Shown in pieces: positions 25,310 through 34,982 of a stretch of DNA of 64,000 nt (within the stretch, counting starts at the first letter, position 1; every line of letters begins with the position of its first letter). The stretch lies in the NCBI GenBank assembly GCA_964615905.1, contig CAZTUB010000010.1, positions 62,001 to 126,000 on the forward strand. The letters are read 5' to 3'. This DNA is from DATLMR01 sp964615905. Its GTDB lineage: Bacteria > Acidobacteriota > Blastocatellia > UBA7656. The notes under the pieces were generated by a model that was not told the origin of the DNA, made no database searches, and saw nothing but the letters and a program-made list of their open reading frames with translations. Both the position numbers and the translations under genes were made by a program.

Positions 25310-26785
25310 TCAGGCTCTCATCCTCGCCCAGTGATTAATATTTTGCCGCGACACCCGGCGCTCCGCTTCAAGGAGCGCGAGCGTCGGCAGGTAGATTATC
25401 GCGCCGAGCCACACGGGCAGGTTTGGATAATCGCCCGTGAGCCATAAAAAATAGAGGAGCACAGACGCGCCCGTAAGGTATGCCCACGACGCGCGCGGGG
25501 CGAAACAGAGGAAAGGGATTATCCAGGCCATGTACCAGCTAAACCGGGGCGTGCTCAATATCAGGAAAAGTCCTATCATCGCACAAGCGGTGCGCGCCAC
25601 ATCCACGCCCGTTCGCTTCACCTTCAGAAGCGACCACAGTCCCGCCCCGGCAAGCACGAACGCCGCCGCAATCGAATAGACGGAAGCAGGCAGCGGTGCT
25701 ATCAGCCTTACAACGCCGAGCAGGAAATAACGGCTCCCCGTCTCGACAAACCCCTCCTCCTTCAAATACCCCGGCAGGTAGCCGAGCACCCCCGCGCCCA
25801 CGCCGATGTAAGGCAGGTACGCGACGATGATCGTCAGGACGAACGCCGCGAGCATCCTCAAACTCAACCGGCCCGCAAGCTCTCGAAAGCGGTGCCGGAT
25901 TAAAGCGCGCGATTGCGATGGTTCGCCAGCCGTCTCATCTAAAACCCGTTTCGGCTTCATCGTCAAAAAGACCGGCAAGAGCAGCAGCGGGTAGAGCTTC
26001 ACAAGCACCGCGAGCGCGAGCGCGACACCTGTGAGAGTATATTTTTCGTAAACCCATGTCATCAAAGCGAGCGCGAGAAAGGCCATGGCCGCCGCTTCTA
26101 TGTGACCGCTGTGCGCGGACTCCCATATGACGAGCGGGTTCCAGGCGAAGATGATTACGCGGGCGGGCTCAAGCCCCGCGCGCCTGAGCGCGAGCGCGAT
26201 TGCAAGCGCCGCCAGCCCGTCAAACAGCGACATGGCCGTCTTGAACCCCGTCAGGCTCGACGGCCAGATTCGATAGATAGCGAAAAAGATAGCCTGCGCC
26301 GCCGGCGGGTAGATCGTGTGCGCGAAGTCGCGGCGGTTTATCAGGTCGTAAACTTCACGGTCGCGCAGGTGCGCAAGCTCGGCCTGCTCAGGGATATAGC
26401 GGTAAGGGTTTATCCCCGCGTCCTGCACGCGCCCGTCCCAGATATAGCGAAACAGGTCCGTTGAAAGATAGGGCGGCTCGGTAACAAGCTGCGTTCTGAA
26501 GACCGCCCCGAACAGGGCTACCACGGCGAGCAAAATCGCGCCCGTCTGTTTTGCCGACCTCTTTTTCGCCCCGCTCTCTTTCGCCCCGCTCTCTCTTGCC
26601 GCGCCGAGGACCACGCGGCACGCGGCTGAGTAGAGCGCGAACTGCGCCACGAAGGTCGTGACGTAGACGAACATCGATTTGCTGAACCGGTGGAGGTAAG
26701 CCGCATGGTCATAAAGCAACAGGGTCGCCATGCCGAGCGCGATCAGCGCAAGCGGGCGGGCGAGAGCAACAAGCTCGTCTTTCAT
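25310..26785 (-). CDS. GT-C membrane glycosyltransferase (GT87/mannosyltransferase-like)
   Basis: This is a 491-residue multi-pass membrane protein. About ten hydrophobic helices flank the conserved luminal motif STDLFRYIWDGRVQDAGINP, whose acidic residues are typical of polyprenyl-phosphate-sugar-dependent GT-C enzymes, together with AHTIYPPAAQAIFF and LVIWESAHSGHIEAAAMAFLA. It probably transfers a sugar to a lipid or glycan outside the membrane. The loop near residue 65-80 contains a short duplicated peptide (ESGAK twice). Its start codon lies in a 17-bp tandem duplication shared with the end of the upstream gene. Confidence 0.85.
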   Translation of the reverse strand: MKDELVALARPLALIALGMATLLLYDHAAYLHRFSKSMFVYVTTFVAQFALYSAACRVVLGAARESGAKESGAKKRSAKQTGAILLAVVALFGAVFRTQLVTEPPYLSTDLFRYIWDGRVQDAGINPYRYIPEQAELAHLRDREVYDLINRRDFAHTIYPPAAQAIFFAIYRIWPSSLTGFKTAMSLFDGLAALAIALALRRAGLEPARVIIFAWNPLVIWESAHSGHIEAAAMAFLALALMTWVYEKYTLTGVALALAVLVKLYPLLLLPVFLTMKPKRVLDETAGEPSQSRALIRHRFRELAGRLSLRMLAAFVLTIIVAYLPYIGVGAGVLGYLPGYLKEEGFVETGSRYFLLGVVRLIAPLPASVYSIAAAFVLAGAGLWSLLKVKRTGVDVARTACAMIGLFLILSTPRFSWYMAWIIPFLCFAPRASWAYLTGASVLLYFLWLTGDYPNLPVWLGAIIYLPTLALLEAERRVSRQNINHWARMRA

Positions 26786-26811
26786 GACCGGTTCTCTTTC
26801 ATGACGGGTTC
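26778..26811. repeat. 17-bp tandem duplication at a stop/start junction
   Basis: Positions 26778-26794 and 26795-26811 are the same 17-mer with one mismatch (C/G at the twelfth base). Each copy contains a TCATGA core. The distal copy supplies the stop of the TIGR04282-type gene and the proximal copy the start of the GT87-like gene, as if an ATGA overlap had been duplicated. Confidence 0.85.
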
Positions 26812-27509
26812 CCGATTGTCAAATCTCCGAAACGCGATCTTATAAAGTCGCGCGTATGCGAAGCCACAGACCCGTTACGCCCGCCCGAAGCGGGGCCGTC
26901 GAGTATCTCTCGCTTGAGTCGCTCGAACTCCGCGACGCTATCGACATCGTACCATTCGGGCAGCAGCACTGCTTCGAGGTCGATCTCGCGCGCGCGTTCG
27001 AGCGTCTCTTCGAGCACGCGCTCCGTCGACCATGTTATGCGGTCGAACAACGCGCGGTGAGGCCGCTTGACGCCTATCAGGTAATAGCCGCCGTCGGCAG
27101 TCGGCCCTAAAACGACGCGGTCGCCGGGGCGCGAGAGCTTCTCGAACGCCTGCGCCAGGTACTCACGCGGAAGCGTCGGGCTATCGGCATCCATGATGGC
27201 AGCGCTTGCGAACCCGTCGGCCAGCAGATCGGCAAGCGCGTTATAGAGCTTGTCTCCAAAGCTTTCGCCGCGCTGAAGGAGCAACCTGTGGCTCCCGTTC
27301 ACTATTGTGTCGAAGTAGTGTTCCGCGCCCGCAGGTGTGTAAGAGACGACCGCAGACGTTTGAGGGACGCTTTCCATAAGCTGAAGCGTGTCTTTTAGAA
27401 AACACCTGTATAGCTCCGTAGCATCAGTGATTGAAAGCACTGAATGAAGCCGCGTTTTAACCGTCCCGGGCTGTGGAGCTTTAGCGGCTACCGCGAGCGC
27501 CTGTCGCAT
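26799..27509 (-). CDS. TIGR04282-type glycosyltransferase-like protein
   Basis: This is a 236-residue nucleotidyl/glycosyl-transferase-like enzyme. AVAAKAPQPGTVKTRL at the start and AAIMDADSPTLPREYL in the middle, then VLGPTADGGYYLIGV, are the marks of the family also called 'rSAM/selenodomain-associated transferase 1' or arsenosugar-biosynthesis glycosyltransferase. The fold is GT-A and related to CofC-type guanylyltransferases. I use ATG 27507-27509 rather than the TTG one codon earlier. It overlaps the 3' end of the cation exporter gene by 29 bp, indicating translational coupling. Confidence 0.85.
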   Translation of the reverse strand: MRQALAVAAKAPQPGTVKTRLHSVLSITDATELYRCFLKDTLQLMESVPQTSAVVSYTPAGAEHYFDTIVNGSHRLLLQRGESFGDKLYNALADLLADGFASAAIMDADSPTLPREYLAQAFEKLSRPGDRVVLGPTADGGYYLIGVKRPHRALFDRITWSTERVLEETLERAREIDLEAVLLPEWYDVDSVAEFERLKREILDGPASGGRNGSVASHTRDFIRSRFGDLTIGNPS

Positions 27510-28446
27510 CAATCTCGGCTGGGCTCCTTTTTATGATCTGGTAAAGCTTCATGTTTTCGATCCCCGCTTCGTCGGGCGACTCAAGCTGGATCGTGACGTG
27601 CGTGATGTTAAACGACGCCTGCAACGCTTGCTGAATGGCTTCGAGCGTCGCGCGGTGGCTCGCGCCGGGCTCGATTGTCACGTGCGCCGACAGCGACTCC
27701 TTGCCGGAGCTGATCGACCAGACGTGAAGGTCGTGGACATCCGAAACGCCCGCGACATCGTGCAGGCAGTCTATGACCGAGCGGATGTTGATATGAGACG
27801 GCGTGCCTTCTAGAAGTATGTTGACCGAGTCGCGTATCAGCTGCCACGAGCTGTAGATTATCAGCAGGCATATCGAGACGCTTATGATGGGGTCGGCGGC
27901 GGTCCAGCCCCAGAGCCAGATGACGCCGCCCGCAACGATTGCGCCGACCGAGCCGAGCGCGTCACCGATAACGTGCAGGAACGCGCCGCGCATGTTGAGG
28001 TTGTCTTCCGACACCGAGTGCAGCAGCCACGCGCTTACGCAGTTGATTATGAGCCCGCCCGTGGCCACAAGCGTCACCTCAAGCCCCTGAACCGGTTCGG
28101 GCTCGCGTATGCGGTTGACCGCTTCGTAAAAGATCAGAAGCGAGATGACGACAAGCGTGACGCCGTTGGCAAGCGCCGCGAGTATCTCCATGCGGTAATA
28201 GCCGTAGGTCTTGCTCGGTGTCACGGGCTTTGAGGCGAACCACAGCGCGAACATAGCCAGCAACAGCGCGGCCACGTCTGCAAGCATGTGGCCCGCGTCT
28301 GAAAGCAGCGCGAGCGAGTTTGTGAGGTACCCGCCCACGGCTTCCGTCAGCATATAGCCGGCCGTCAGGCCAACCACGATTGCAAGCTTATTTCGCCCCG
28401 CGTGCGCGTGCGAATGCTTATGCCCGTGTGTGTGATCGTGCGCCAT
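27481..28446 (-). CDS. Cation diffusion facilitator (CzcD/ZitB-like)
   Basis: This is a 321-residue metal/proton antiporter of the inner membrane. The N-terminus is histidine-rich (MAHDHTHGHKHSHAHAG), a probable zinc-binding tail. Six transmembrane helices carry the two metal sites SLALLSDAGHMLAD in helix 2 and HVIGDALGS in helix 5, both HxxxD-type as in Zn/Cd/Co exporters. The C-terminal cytoplasmic domain (DVHDLHVWSISSGKESLSAHV) is ferredoxin-like. It begins 14 bp after the FKBP gene stop, with no clear ribosome-binding site, so it is likely translated by coupling. Confidence 0.94.
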   Translation of the reverse strand: MAHDHTHGHKHSHAHAGRNKLAIVVGLTAGYMLTEAVGGYLTNSLALLSDAGHMLADVAALLLAMFALWFASKPVTPSKTYGYYRMEILAALANGVTLVVISLLIFYEAVNRIREPEPVQGLEVTLVATGGLIINCVSAWLLHSVSEDNLNMRGAFLHVIGDALGSVGAIVAGGVIWLWGWTAADPIISVSICLLIIYSSWQLIRDSVNILLEGTPSHINIRSVIDCLHDVAGVSDVHDLHVWSISSGKESLSAHVTIEPGASHRATLEAIQQALQASFNITHVTIQLESPDEAGIENMKLYQIIKRSPAEIDATGARGSR

Positions 28447-28460
28447 ACGAGGCCGTTTGT

Positions 28461-29285
<825 letters not shown>

Positions 29286-29335
29286 AAGTCGATTCCCTGA
29301 ATTGATCGGCTTTGTGAGCCGCAAAGGTTTCCGTA

Positions 29336-30388
29336 TCAGAGGCTCCATCGCACTCCGCAGTTTTTACACGCGCTCGGCGGGCTCTCCGATTGAAGCTCTG
29401 TTCGGAATTTCTGGTACAGGTAGTCGTTCCACACTTCCATCAAAGGCCGCTCGAAGACGTTACCCAAAACAAGCGAAGAATAGTCGCGCTCGGCAAACGG
29501 GGCGATGCAGCAGGGCAACACGTTCCCGTTGGCCGTTATGTACATAAGCGTCCAGGGGCGGCGGCACAGGCTCCAGGGCTGGCCGGCGTCTTTCGGCATG
29601 AGGCTCTGTTCGGGCGAGGCGGCCCCCGACGCGTGAAAGACGACGCCAAGCTCGTCCGCGATGCGGTGGGCTTCGGCTATCAGCCGCATCTCTTCTTCAT
29701 CGACCGCGCCGAAAAGCGCCTGATCGGCGCGCGCGAACCCCTGCCCCTGCTGCGCGTCGTCGAAGAAGACCAGCCGCTGCAAGTAGACTTCGCCCACACC
29801 CATGTCGTGAGCCAGCCGGACGAAGGCAGGCAGCTCGACAAGCGTCTCTTTCAAACCGACGAGCCACAGCGAAAGGCGCGGGCGCTCTACGCCCAGCTCT
29901 TTTTTCAGCGCCACAAACTCGCGGACGTTTTTTACGATAAGGTTGAAGCGCGGCAGCCCGCGCACCCGCGCAAAAGTCTCCGCGTCCGCCGCGTCGAGCG
30001 ATATGCGGTATTCGTCGAGCCCGCTTTCGATAAGCTCGCGCTGTATGTGCGGGTATAGCATCGTGCCGTTTGAGTTGAACAGCACGTAGACGTTTCGCTC
30101 TTTGAGATACCGTATCATCTGCGGCAGCTCTTTGTTTATGAGCGGCTCGCCTATGCCGTGAAGCACGGCCTGTCTCAGGTTGGGGACTTGATCGACAATC
30201 ATCCGCAGGCTGTCGAAAGAAAGGTCCGCGGGGCGCTCGACCGAAGCGAACGTGCGCGGGCAGTGCTGGCAAAGCAGGTTGCAACGATTCGTCGTCTCCA
30301 GATAAAGACAGACCGGGGGGTTGGTTACGACACGGTCAAGAGTCTTGATCTGCTTGAAGTAAGGCAGCGTACTTTCCGTGGTCGCCAT
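29336..30388 (-). CDS. Radical SAM/SPASM domain protein
   Basis: This is a 350-residue radical SAM enzyme. Cys36, Cys40 and Cys43 (TTNRCNLLCQHCPR) bind the SAM-cleaving [4Fe-4S] cluster, and the GIGEPL motif follows as in the MoaA/AlbA-like barrel. The C-terminal third has a SPASM-type cysteine set (SLCRRPW, VLPCCIAPF, ACKNCGVRW) for one or more auxiliary clusters, as in peptide-maturating enzymes or in tungsten cofactor/heme-related radical SAM proteins. No small precursor peptide gene was found nearby, so the substrate is open. ATG 30386-30388 (MATTESTLPYF) is 46 bp downstream of bshC. Confidence 0.88.
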   Translation of the reverse strand: MATTESTLPYFKQIKTLDRVVTNPPVCLYLETTNRCNLLCQHCPRTFASVERPADLSFDSLRMIVDQVPNLRQAVLHGIGEPLINKELPQMIRYLKERNVYVLFNSNGTMLYPHIQRELIESGLDEYRISLDAADAETFARVRGLPRFNLIVKNVREFVALKKELGVERPRLSLWLVGLKETLVELPAFVRLAHDMGVGEVYLQRLVFFDDAQQGQGFARADQALFGAVDEEEMRLIAEAHRIADELGVVFHASGAASPEQSLMPKDAGQPWSLCRRPWTLMYITANGNVLPCCIAPFAERDYSSLVLGNVFERPLMEVWNDYLYQKFRTELQSESPPSACKNCGVRWSL

Positions 30389-30434
30389 GCGGCAAGTGTA
30401 GCTTGGCCCGCTTGTCGACTGCAAGGAAGGTAAC

Positions 30435-32189
30435 TCAGTTGTCGGCCTTTAAAAATTGCGACGCGACGCCGCCGATATAGACAAGCTTGTGGTTCGAATA
30501 GCCTATCTCCGTCGCGCTGTATAGCTCGTCTATCAGGCTCGGTCCGTAGCGCGACAGCAGGTAGTAGATGTTAAGCTCGCGCTCTTGCGGGTTCTTGTTC
30601 GGGTAAAGCGTCGCGTAGGCGCGCTCGACCTGGCGGTAAGCAGTCTCGTGGCGGCGCGCGCTCGTATGCACGTACCTCGTGCGCAGGTGCTCGATCTGGT
30701 ACAACACTTTTTCGCGCCCGCGTTTGAGCGCGGTCGCAAGCGTCGGGTCGGCCTGCCTGAGCGCCTCTTCGAGCCTGTCGAGCTGATCTGTGATGACGCG
30801 CTCTGTTTCGGTAAACGTCCTGGACGTGCCGCGATCAAGGCTCTCTTCGACCACTTTCGTAATCGCAGGGTGAAGGCCGTCGAAAAAGTCCGCGAGCTCA
30901 AGCCCGTATTTTTTCAGAGTCTTCTGGTGGCGGCCTTCCACTATCGTAAAGCTCGCCCGAGGCAGCACGCAGGGCTGAGGTCTTTCGAGCGTTTCATATA
31001 CCGCGCTTATCTGCGCAAAGTACGCGATCTCTGCCGGGCCTCCGATGTAGGCGGCGACCGGAAGCAAGTAATCCTGCACGACGGGGCGAAGCGTGACGTT
31101 CGGGCTAAAGCAGTTGGGACAACGCCTCGCAAGCTCCGCAAGCTCGTCGGGCGCGAAAGACCGCGCAGACCCTTTGACCGCAAATCGCCCGCCGGCTTCG
31201 GTCGCCCCTTGAGTCCCGGCTTGAGTCCCGGGTTGAGTCGCGGGTTGAGTTAATGCCACGCGGCGGCCTTCATCCATGATGAAGAGCGGGACCATGTCGT
31301 CCGAGACTTTTACCTGCGCGTGATACCCTGCCGCTTCAAGCTCCGCGCTTCTGGCGACGAGCGCGCGAGCTATATCGCTCGACTTCTCAATGGCCTTCGC
31401 GTAGAGCGGCGCGGCCACCTGCTTCAGCTCCTCGTCGAGCGGGTCTATCAACACCACGCCGTAATTGCGGAAAAGCCGCGCCATCAACCGCGCGAAAGCG
31501 TCCGCGAACCCGACCCCCGCCGCGTAGCTCTCGCGCAAATCGCGCTCAAGCTCAGGCGCGAACTCAGACTGCGGCAGCCTGTTTATAAACTCTGTTATGG
31601 TCTCGCTTATCCGCTCGTCCAGTATCACGCGGCCCACGGACACGTCTGCGGGCCTGTCTTGCGGCTCGTAGCGAAGCTCTGCAAGGCGGCCTTCTGTATC
31701 GACAAGGCGGGCGTGATTGACCTCGTCATAATCGTGATCTTCACTGGCTATCCAGAAGACAGGCGCTGCCTCGATGCCCTGCTCGCGAAGACAGGCGGCG
31801 AGCTTTATAACCGTGAGCGCTTTATGAATCGTGTAGAGCGGCCCCGTAAATAACCCCGCCTGCTGGCCCGTGACGATGGCGACGGAACCGGGGCGGCGCA
31901 GCATATCTATGTGCTTGAAGGTCAGCTCCGGCGACCCCGCGCGGCGGTTTATGCGCTCTAAAGCGTTCGGCACGCGCACGCGGTCGAACTCGTATGCTCC
32001 GACCCTGCGAGCGTGCTCGGCCAGAGGCGAAACCGCCCGCCCGCAGTCGGTGTAGAACCGGGATACTTTTTCGTAATCGTAAAGGAAGTCGTTAAACAGG
32101 CGGGTCGTGCGCGGGATATCGGTGAACCGAATCGCGTTGGCGACTCTTTCGGAAGCGGCTTCGAGGTTTCTACAATCTGGCTCGTTCAT
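30435..32189 (-). CDS. bshC: Bacillithiol biosynthesis cysteine-adding enzyme BshC
   Basis: This is a 584-residue protein that ligates L-cysteine to GlcN-malate, the last step of bacillithiol synthesis. The N-terminal Rossmann-like half contains the family hallmark SVAIVTGQQAGLFTGPLYT (residues 102-120), followed by FWIASEDHDYDEVNHA. The C-terminal half is a long helical domain (SLDRGTSRTFTETERV...) ending in SNHKLVYIGGVASQFLKA. Length is slightly above the usual size because of a Thr/Gln/Gly-rich insertion at 313-333 encoded by 12-bp tandem repeats. bshA and bshB are not in the window. It lies 27 bp downstream of the aldolase gene. Confidence 0.95.
   Translation of the reverse strand: MNEPDCRNLEAASERVANAIRFTDIPRTTRLFNDFLYDYEKVSRFYTDCGRAVSPLAEHARRVGAYEFDRVRVPNALERINRRAGSPELTFKHIDMLRRPGSVAIVTGQQAGLFTGPLYTIHKALTVIKLAACLREQGIEAAPVFWIASEDHDYDEVNHARLVDTEGRLAELRYEPQDRPADVSVGRVILDERISETITEFINRLPQSEFAPELERDLRESYAAGVGFADAFARLMARLFRNYGVVLIDPLDEELKQVAAPLYAKAIEKSSDIARALVARSAELEAAGYHAQVKVSDDMVPLFIMDEGRRVALTQPATQPGTQAGTQGATEAGGRFAVKGSARSFAPDELAELARRCPNCFSPNVTLRPVVQDYLLPVAAYIGGPAEIAYFAQISAVYETLERPQPCVLPRASFTIVEGRHQKTLKKYGLELADFFDGLHPAITKVVEESLDRGTSRTFTETERVITDQLDRLEEALRQADPTLATALKRGREKVLYQIEHLRTRYVHTSARRHETAYRQVERAYATLYPNKNPQERELNIYYLLSRYGPSLIDELYSATEIGYSNHKLVYIGGVASQFLKADN
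31208..31255. repeat. 12-bp minisatellite inside bshC
   Basis: Four tandem 12-bp units (CTTGAGTCCCGG twice, then two variants beginning GTTGAGT) occupy 31208-31255. Being a multiple of 3, they keep the frame and encode the T-Q-P-x / T-Q-x-G tetrapeptide tract in BshC. Confidence 0.88.
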
Positions 32190-32216
32190 TAAATCCTCAA
32201 TCGAAATACCGTAGGA

Positions 32217-33122
32217 TCAATTCACCTGAGGGAAAAGACCTGTCTGGCTCATCAAGCTCTTGATCTCGGCCCTGACCTGCTCGCTCACCTCAGTAAGCGG
32301 CGGGCGAGGCGCGCCGCCCGCGTAGCCCAGAATATCGAGCGCGGCCTTCAGGCCCGGAACGCCGAACCCGGCAGTGACCGCCTGCGAAAGCGGCGCTATG
32401 CGCGTCTGGAGGTCGCGCGCGCGCTCCGCGTCTTTCGACATTGCCGCGTGGTAAAGCTCGACTGCGGCCTCGGGCGCGGCGCAGGCGACGGCGAGTATCG
32501 CGCCGCGAGCGCCCATAGCGAGCGATGGGTAAAGGATCGAGCCGTTGCCCGTCAGCACCGTAAAATCTGTCGGCGCGAGACGTATGGTGCTGGCAATCGC
32601 CCCCATATCGCCTGAGCTATCTTTTACGCCCAGGATGTTGGTATGCTCTGCGAGCCGGGCGATGGTCTCAGGCTGTATGACCACGCCCGTGTTCTGCGGG
32701 ACGTTGTAAATGAGCACAGGTATCCCTGAAGAGTCGGCCACCTCAGTAAAGTAGCGCAGGAGCGCGCCCTGAGTCATCAAGGACTTGTAAAAAAACGGCG
32801 TGATGACAAGCGCGGCGTCCGCGCCCGCGTCCTCGGCCCGTTTTATCGCCTCAAGCGCCGCGCCGTTCGAAAATTCGTTTATTCCGGCCACGACCGCGCG
32901 GTCTGGGGCGGCGGCCCGCTTGATCGTCTCTACGACCCGCTGCCGCTCTTCGGCGGTGAGGTGGACGGCCTCGCCGTTCGACCCAAGGGCCACGTAACCC
33001 GACAACCCTGTTTCGTTGTAACGCGAGACGTTGGCGGCGAGCGCGGCAAAATCGACCTTGCCCTGCCTGTCAAAGGGGGTCGTGAGCGGCGGCATTATTC
33101 CGTTGAGGCTAAATTCACGCAT
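32217..33122 (-). CDS. Dihydrodipicolinate synthase/N-acetylneuraminate lyase family aldolase
   Basis: This is a 301-residue TIM-barrel class I aldolase. Schiff-base Lys lies in NILGVKDSSGD, the phenolic Tyr in PVLIYNVPQNTG, and the GxxGE-like motif in GSNGEAVHL. The family includes DapA, 4-hydroxy-2-oxoglutarate aldolase, NanA and others. The sequence around PFFYKSLMTQGALLRYFTEVADSS looks closer to the hydroxy-oxoglutarate-type aldolases than to canonical DapA, so I do not assign dapA. It is divergent from fmt across 135 bp and is probably the first gene of the long leftward run through bshC to the M28 peptidase. Confidence 0.88.
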   Translation of the reverse strand: MREFSLNGIMPPLTTPFDRQGKVDFAALAANVSRYNETGLSGYVALGSNGEAVHLTAEERQRVVETIKRAAAPDRAVVAGINEFSNGAALEAIKRAEDAGADAALVITPFFYKSLMTQGALLRYFTEVADSSGIPVLIYNVPQNTGVVIQPETIARLAEHTNILGVKDSSGDMGAIASTIRLAPTDFTVLTGNGSILYPSLAMGARGAILAVACAAPEAAVELYHAAMSKDAERARDLQTRIAPLSQAVTAGFGVPGLKAALDILGYAGGAPRPPLTEVSEQVRAEIKSLMSQTGLFPQVN

Positions 33123-33257
33123 CGGCGTACCTGGACTTACGTTAAGGGAACACGGCTGGTTTCAGGCAACCGCAGGGTAAATTGGGATTATAGGTGGCAG
33201 CAACAACCCCGCGCAACTTTATTGAAAAACGGCCCGGATGCGGGTATGAGATAAGTC

Positions 33258-34208
33258 ATGAGATTGATCTTCATGGGCACGCCGGAATTCGCCGTGCCGT
33301 CGCTCGTCCGGCTCATTGAAGACGGGCACAAGGTTGCGGCCGTCTTCACACAGCCGGATAAACCCGCCGGGCGCGGCAATAAGCTCGCGCCGCCGCCGGT
33401 AAAGCTCGAAGCCTCGCGGCGCGGCATACCGGTCTACCAGCCCGCACGCATAAAGACAAACGAAGAGGCGCGAGCCGTTTTTGAAGCCGAAGCCGTTGAC
33501 GCCTGCGTGGTTGCGGCATACGGCAAGATACTCCCCCCGTGGATGCTTGAGATGCCGCGCCTCGGCTCGATAAACGTCCACGCCTCGCTCCTCCCAAAAT
33601 ACAGGGGCGCGGCCCCAATCAACTGGGCTATAGCGCAGGGCGAGCGCGAAACCGGCATAACCATCATGCAGATGGATGCGGGGCTCGACACGGGCCCTAT
33701 GCTTGCCCGCCGCGCAATCAGTATAGGCGAGACCACGACCGCGCCTGAGCTTACCGAAGTGCTGGCCGTGCTCGGAGCCGAGCTTCTATCCGAAACGCTC
33801 CCGGTAATCGAGCGCGGGCAGGCAAGCCCCGTTGCTCAAGACGACGGGCAGGCGAGCTATGCGCCGATTCTTAAACGCGAAGACGGGCTTATAGACTGGC
33901 AGATGAGCGCCGAAGAGATAGCCAACCGCACGCGGGGGTTTCAGCCGTGGCCGGGAACTTATACGTACTTTCGCGGCTCGCGGCTTATGATCTGGCGCGC
34001 GAGCGTGGGCGAAGCTGCGGGTAATCCGGTTGGAGCGAAACCTGGATCGGTTACGATGATTGATAAGTCTGGGATAACGGTTGCAACGGGTGGATATGCG
34101 CCGCTTCGCATAGAGGAGTTGCAGATAGAAGGCAAGAAGCGGCTGGCGGCGCGCGATTTTTTAAACGGTGTGCGTATCAGCGCAGGCGATTCGATAAGCG
34201 ATCAGTGA
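33258..34208 (+). CDS. fmt: Methionyl-tRNA formyltransferase
   Basis: This is a 316-residue enzyme that formylates initiator Met-tRNA using 10-formyltetrahydrofolate. MRLIFMGTPEFAVPSL opens the Rossmann-like N-domain. The catalytic trio is seen as Asn106 and His108 (SINVHASLLPKYRGAAPI) and Asp144 (MDAGLDTGPML). The C-terminal OB-like domain contains NRTRGFQPWPGTYTYF and ends with RDFLNGVRI. Its usual partner def is not adjacent. The folate-dependent reaction links it to folD elsewhere in the window. The assignment is certain. Confidence 0.97.
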   Translation: MRLIFMGTPEFAVPSLVRLIEDGHKVAAVFTQPDKPAGRGNKLAPPPVKLEASRRGIPVYQPARIKTNEEARAVFEAEAVDACVVAAYGKILPPWMLEMPRLGSINVHASLLPKYRGAAPINWAIAQGERETGITIMQMDAGLDTGPMLARRAISIGETTTAPELTEVLAVLGAELLSETLPVIERGQASPVAQDDGQASYAPILKREDGLIDWQMSAEEIANRTRGFQPWPGTYTYFRGSRLMIWRASVGEAAGNPVGAKPGSVTMIDKSGITVATGGYAPLRIEELQIEGKKRLAARDFLNGVRISAGDSISDQ

Positions 34209-34220
34209 TCGGCTTTCCGA

Positions 34221-34925
34221 TCAATCGGCGTTCGGCCTCAGGTACTGCTTGAACCAGCTTGTGGCGAGACGCGCGACCTCTTCGAGCGCGCCGGGCTCTT
34301 CAAACAGGTGCGATGCGCCGGGGATGACCGCGATCTCTTTTTCGCCCGGCAGCTTTTTATAAGCGTCTTCGTTGACGCGTATCACAGGCTCATCCTGGCC
34401 GCCCACGATCAAAAGCGTCGGCATAGTGACCCGCGCAATGTGAGGTTCGGCCTGATCTGCGAGCCCGCCGCGACAGACAATGGCCTGCGCCCCCTGCTCG
34501 CCGGTTATGGGTATGCCGCCCGCGACGGCTGTGCGCGCAGCCGCGACCAGCGCGGGCGCAGCGCCTGAGCTTGCGCCAAAGTAACCGACAGGCAGATGCT
34601 TCGAGTCTATATTCTCTTCGAGCCAGTCTGTCGCCACGAGAACCCTGTCGGCGATAAAATCTACGTCGACAGGCTTGCTGCGGTCCTCGGATTCCTCAAC
34701 CGTCACAAGATCTAGCAACAGCGTCCCAAACCCGTTGTCGCGCAGTATCCGCGCGACGTAGTTGTTGCGGGGGCTGAGTCGCCCGCTTCCGGCGCCGTGC
34801 ACGAACAGAACGACCCCGCGCGCGCCGTCAGGCAGCCCCAGTATCCCCTCAAGAGTCGTTGTTCCGGCGGCTATTTCGACCAGCTTTTCGTTCTCGTGTA
34901 TCTTTATCTCTGGATTGCTTTGCAT
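34221..34925 (-). CDS. Alpha/beta hydrolase (dienelactone-hydrolase-like)
   Basis: This is a 234-residue cytoplasmic serine hydrolase. VVLFVHGAGSGRLSPRNNYVA is the strand-3/oxyanion region, the nucleophile Ser sits in YFGASSGAAPAL, the acid in LIVGGQDEPV, and the His in PGASHLFEEPG. This pattern matches the dienelactone hydrolase-like group often annotated near phosphoribosyltransferases. No natural substrate can be named. It is 57 bp downstream of hemF on the same strand and ends 12 bp from the convergent fmt stop. Confidence 0.88.
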   Translation of the reverse strand: MQSNPEIKIHENEKLVEIAAGTTTLEGILGLPDGARGVVLFVHGAGSGRLSPRNNYVARILRDNGFGTLLLDLVTVEESEDRSKPVDVDFIADRVLVATDWLEENIDSKHLPVGYFGASSGAAPALVAAARTAVAGGIPITGEQGAQAIVCRGGLADQAEPHIARVTMPTLLIVGGQDEPVIRVNEDAYKKLPGEKEIAVIPGASHLFEEPGALEEVARLATSWFKQYLRPNAD

Positions 34926-34982
34926 AAAACAGTTTCAGTCTTCCTCTTTCGAAGTTGAAGATGAGAGCGAATACCGTTCCAC

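Noticed and set aside
32217..33122. Assignment of the aldolase as DapA of lysine synthesis
   Set aside because: Family-level features are clear, but no lysine genes are adjacent and the substrate-specific region looks closer to other aldolases of the family.
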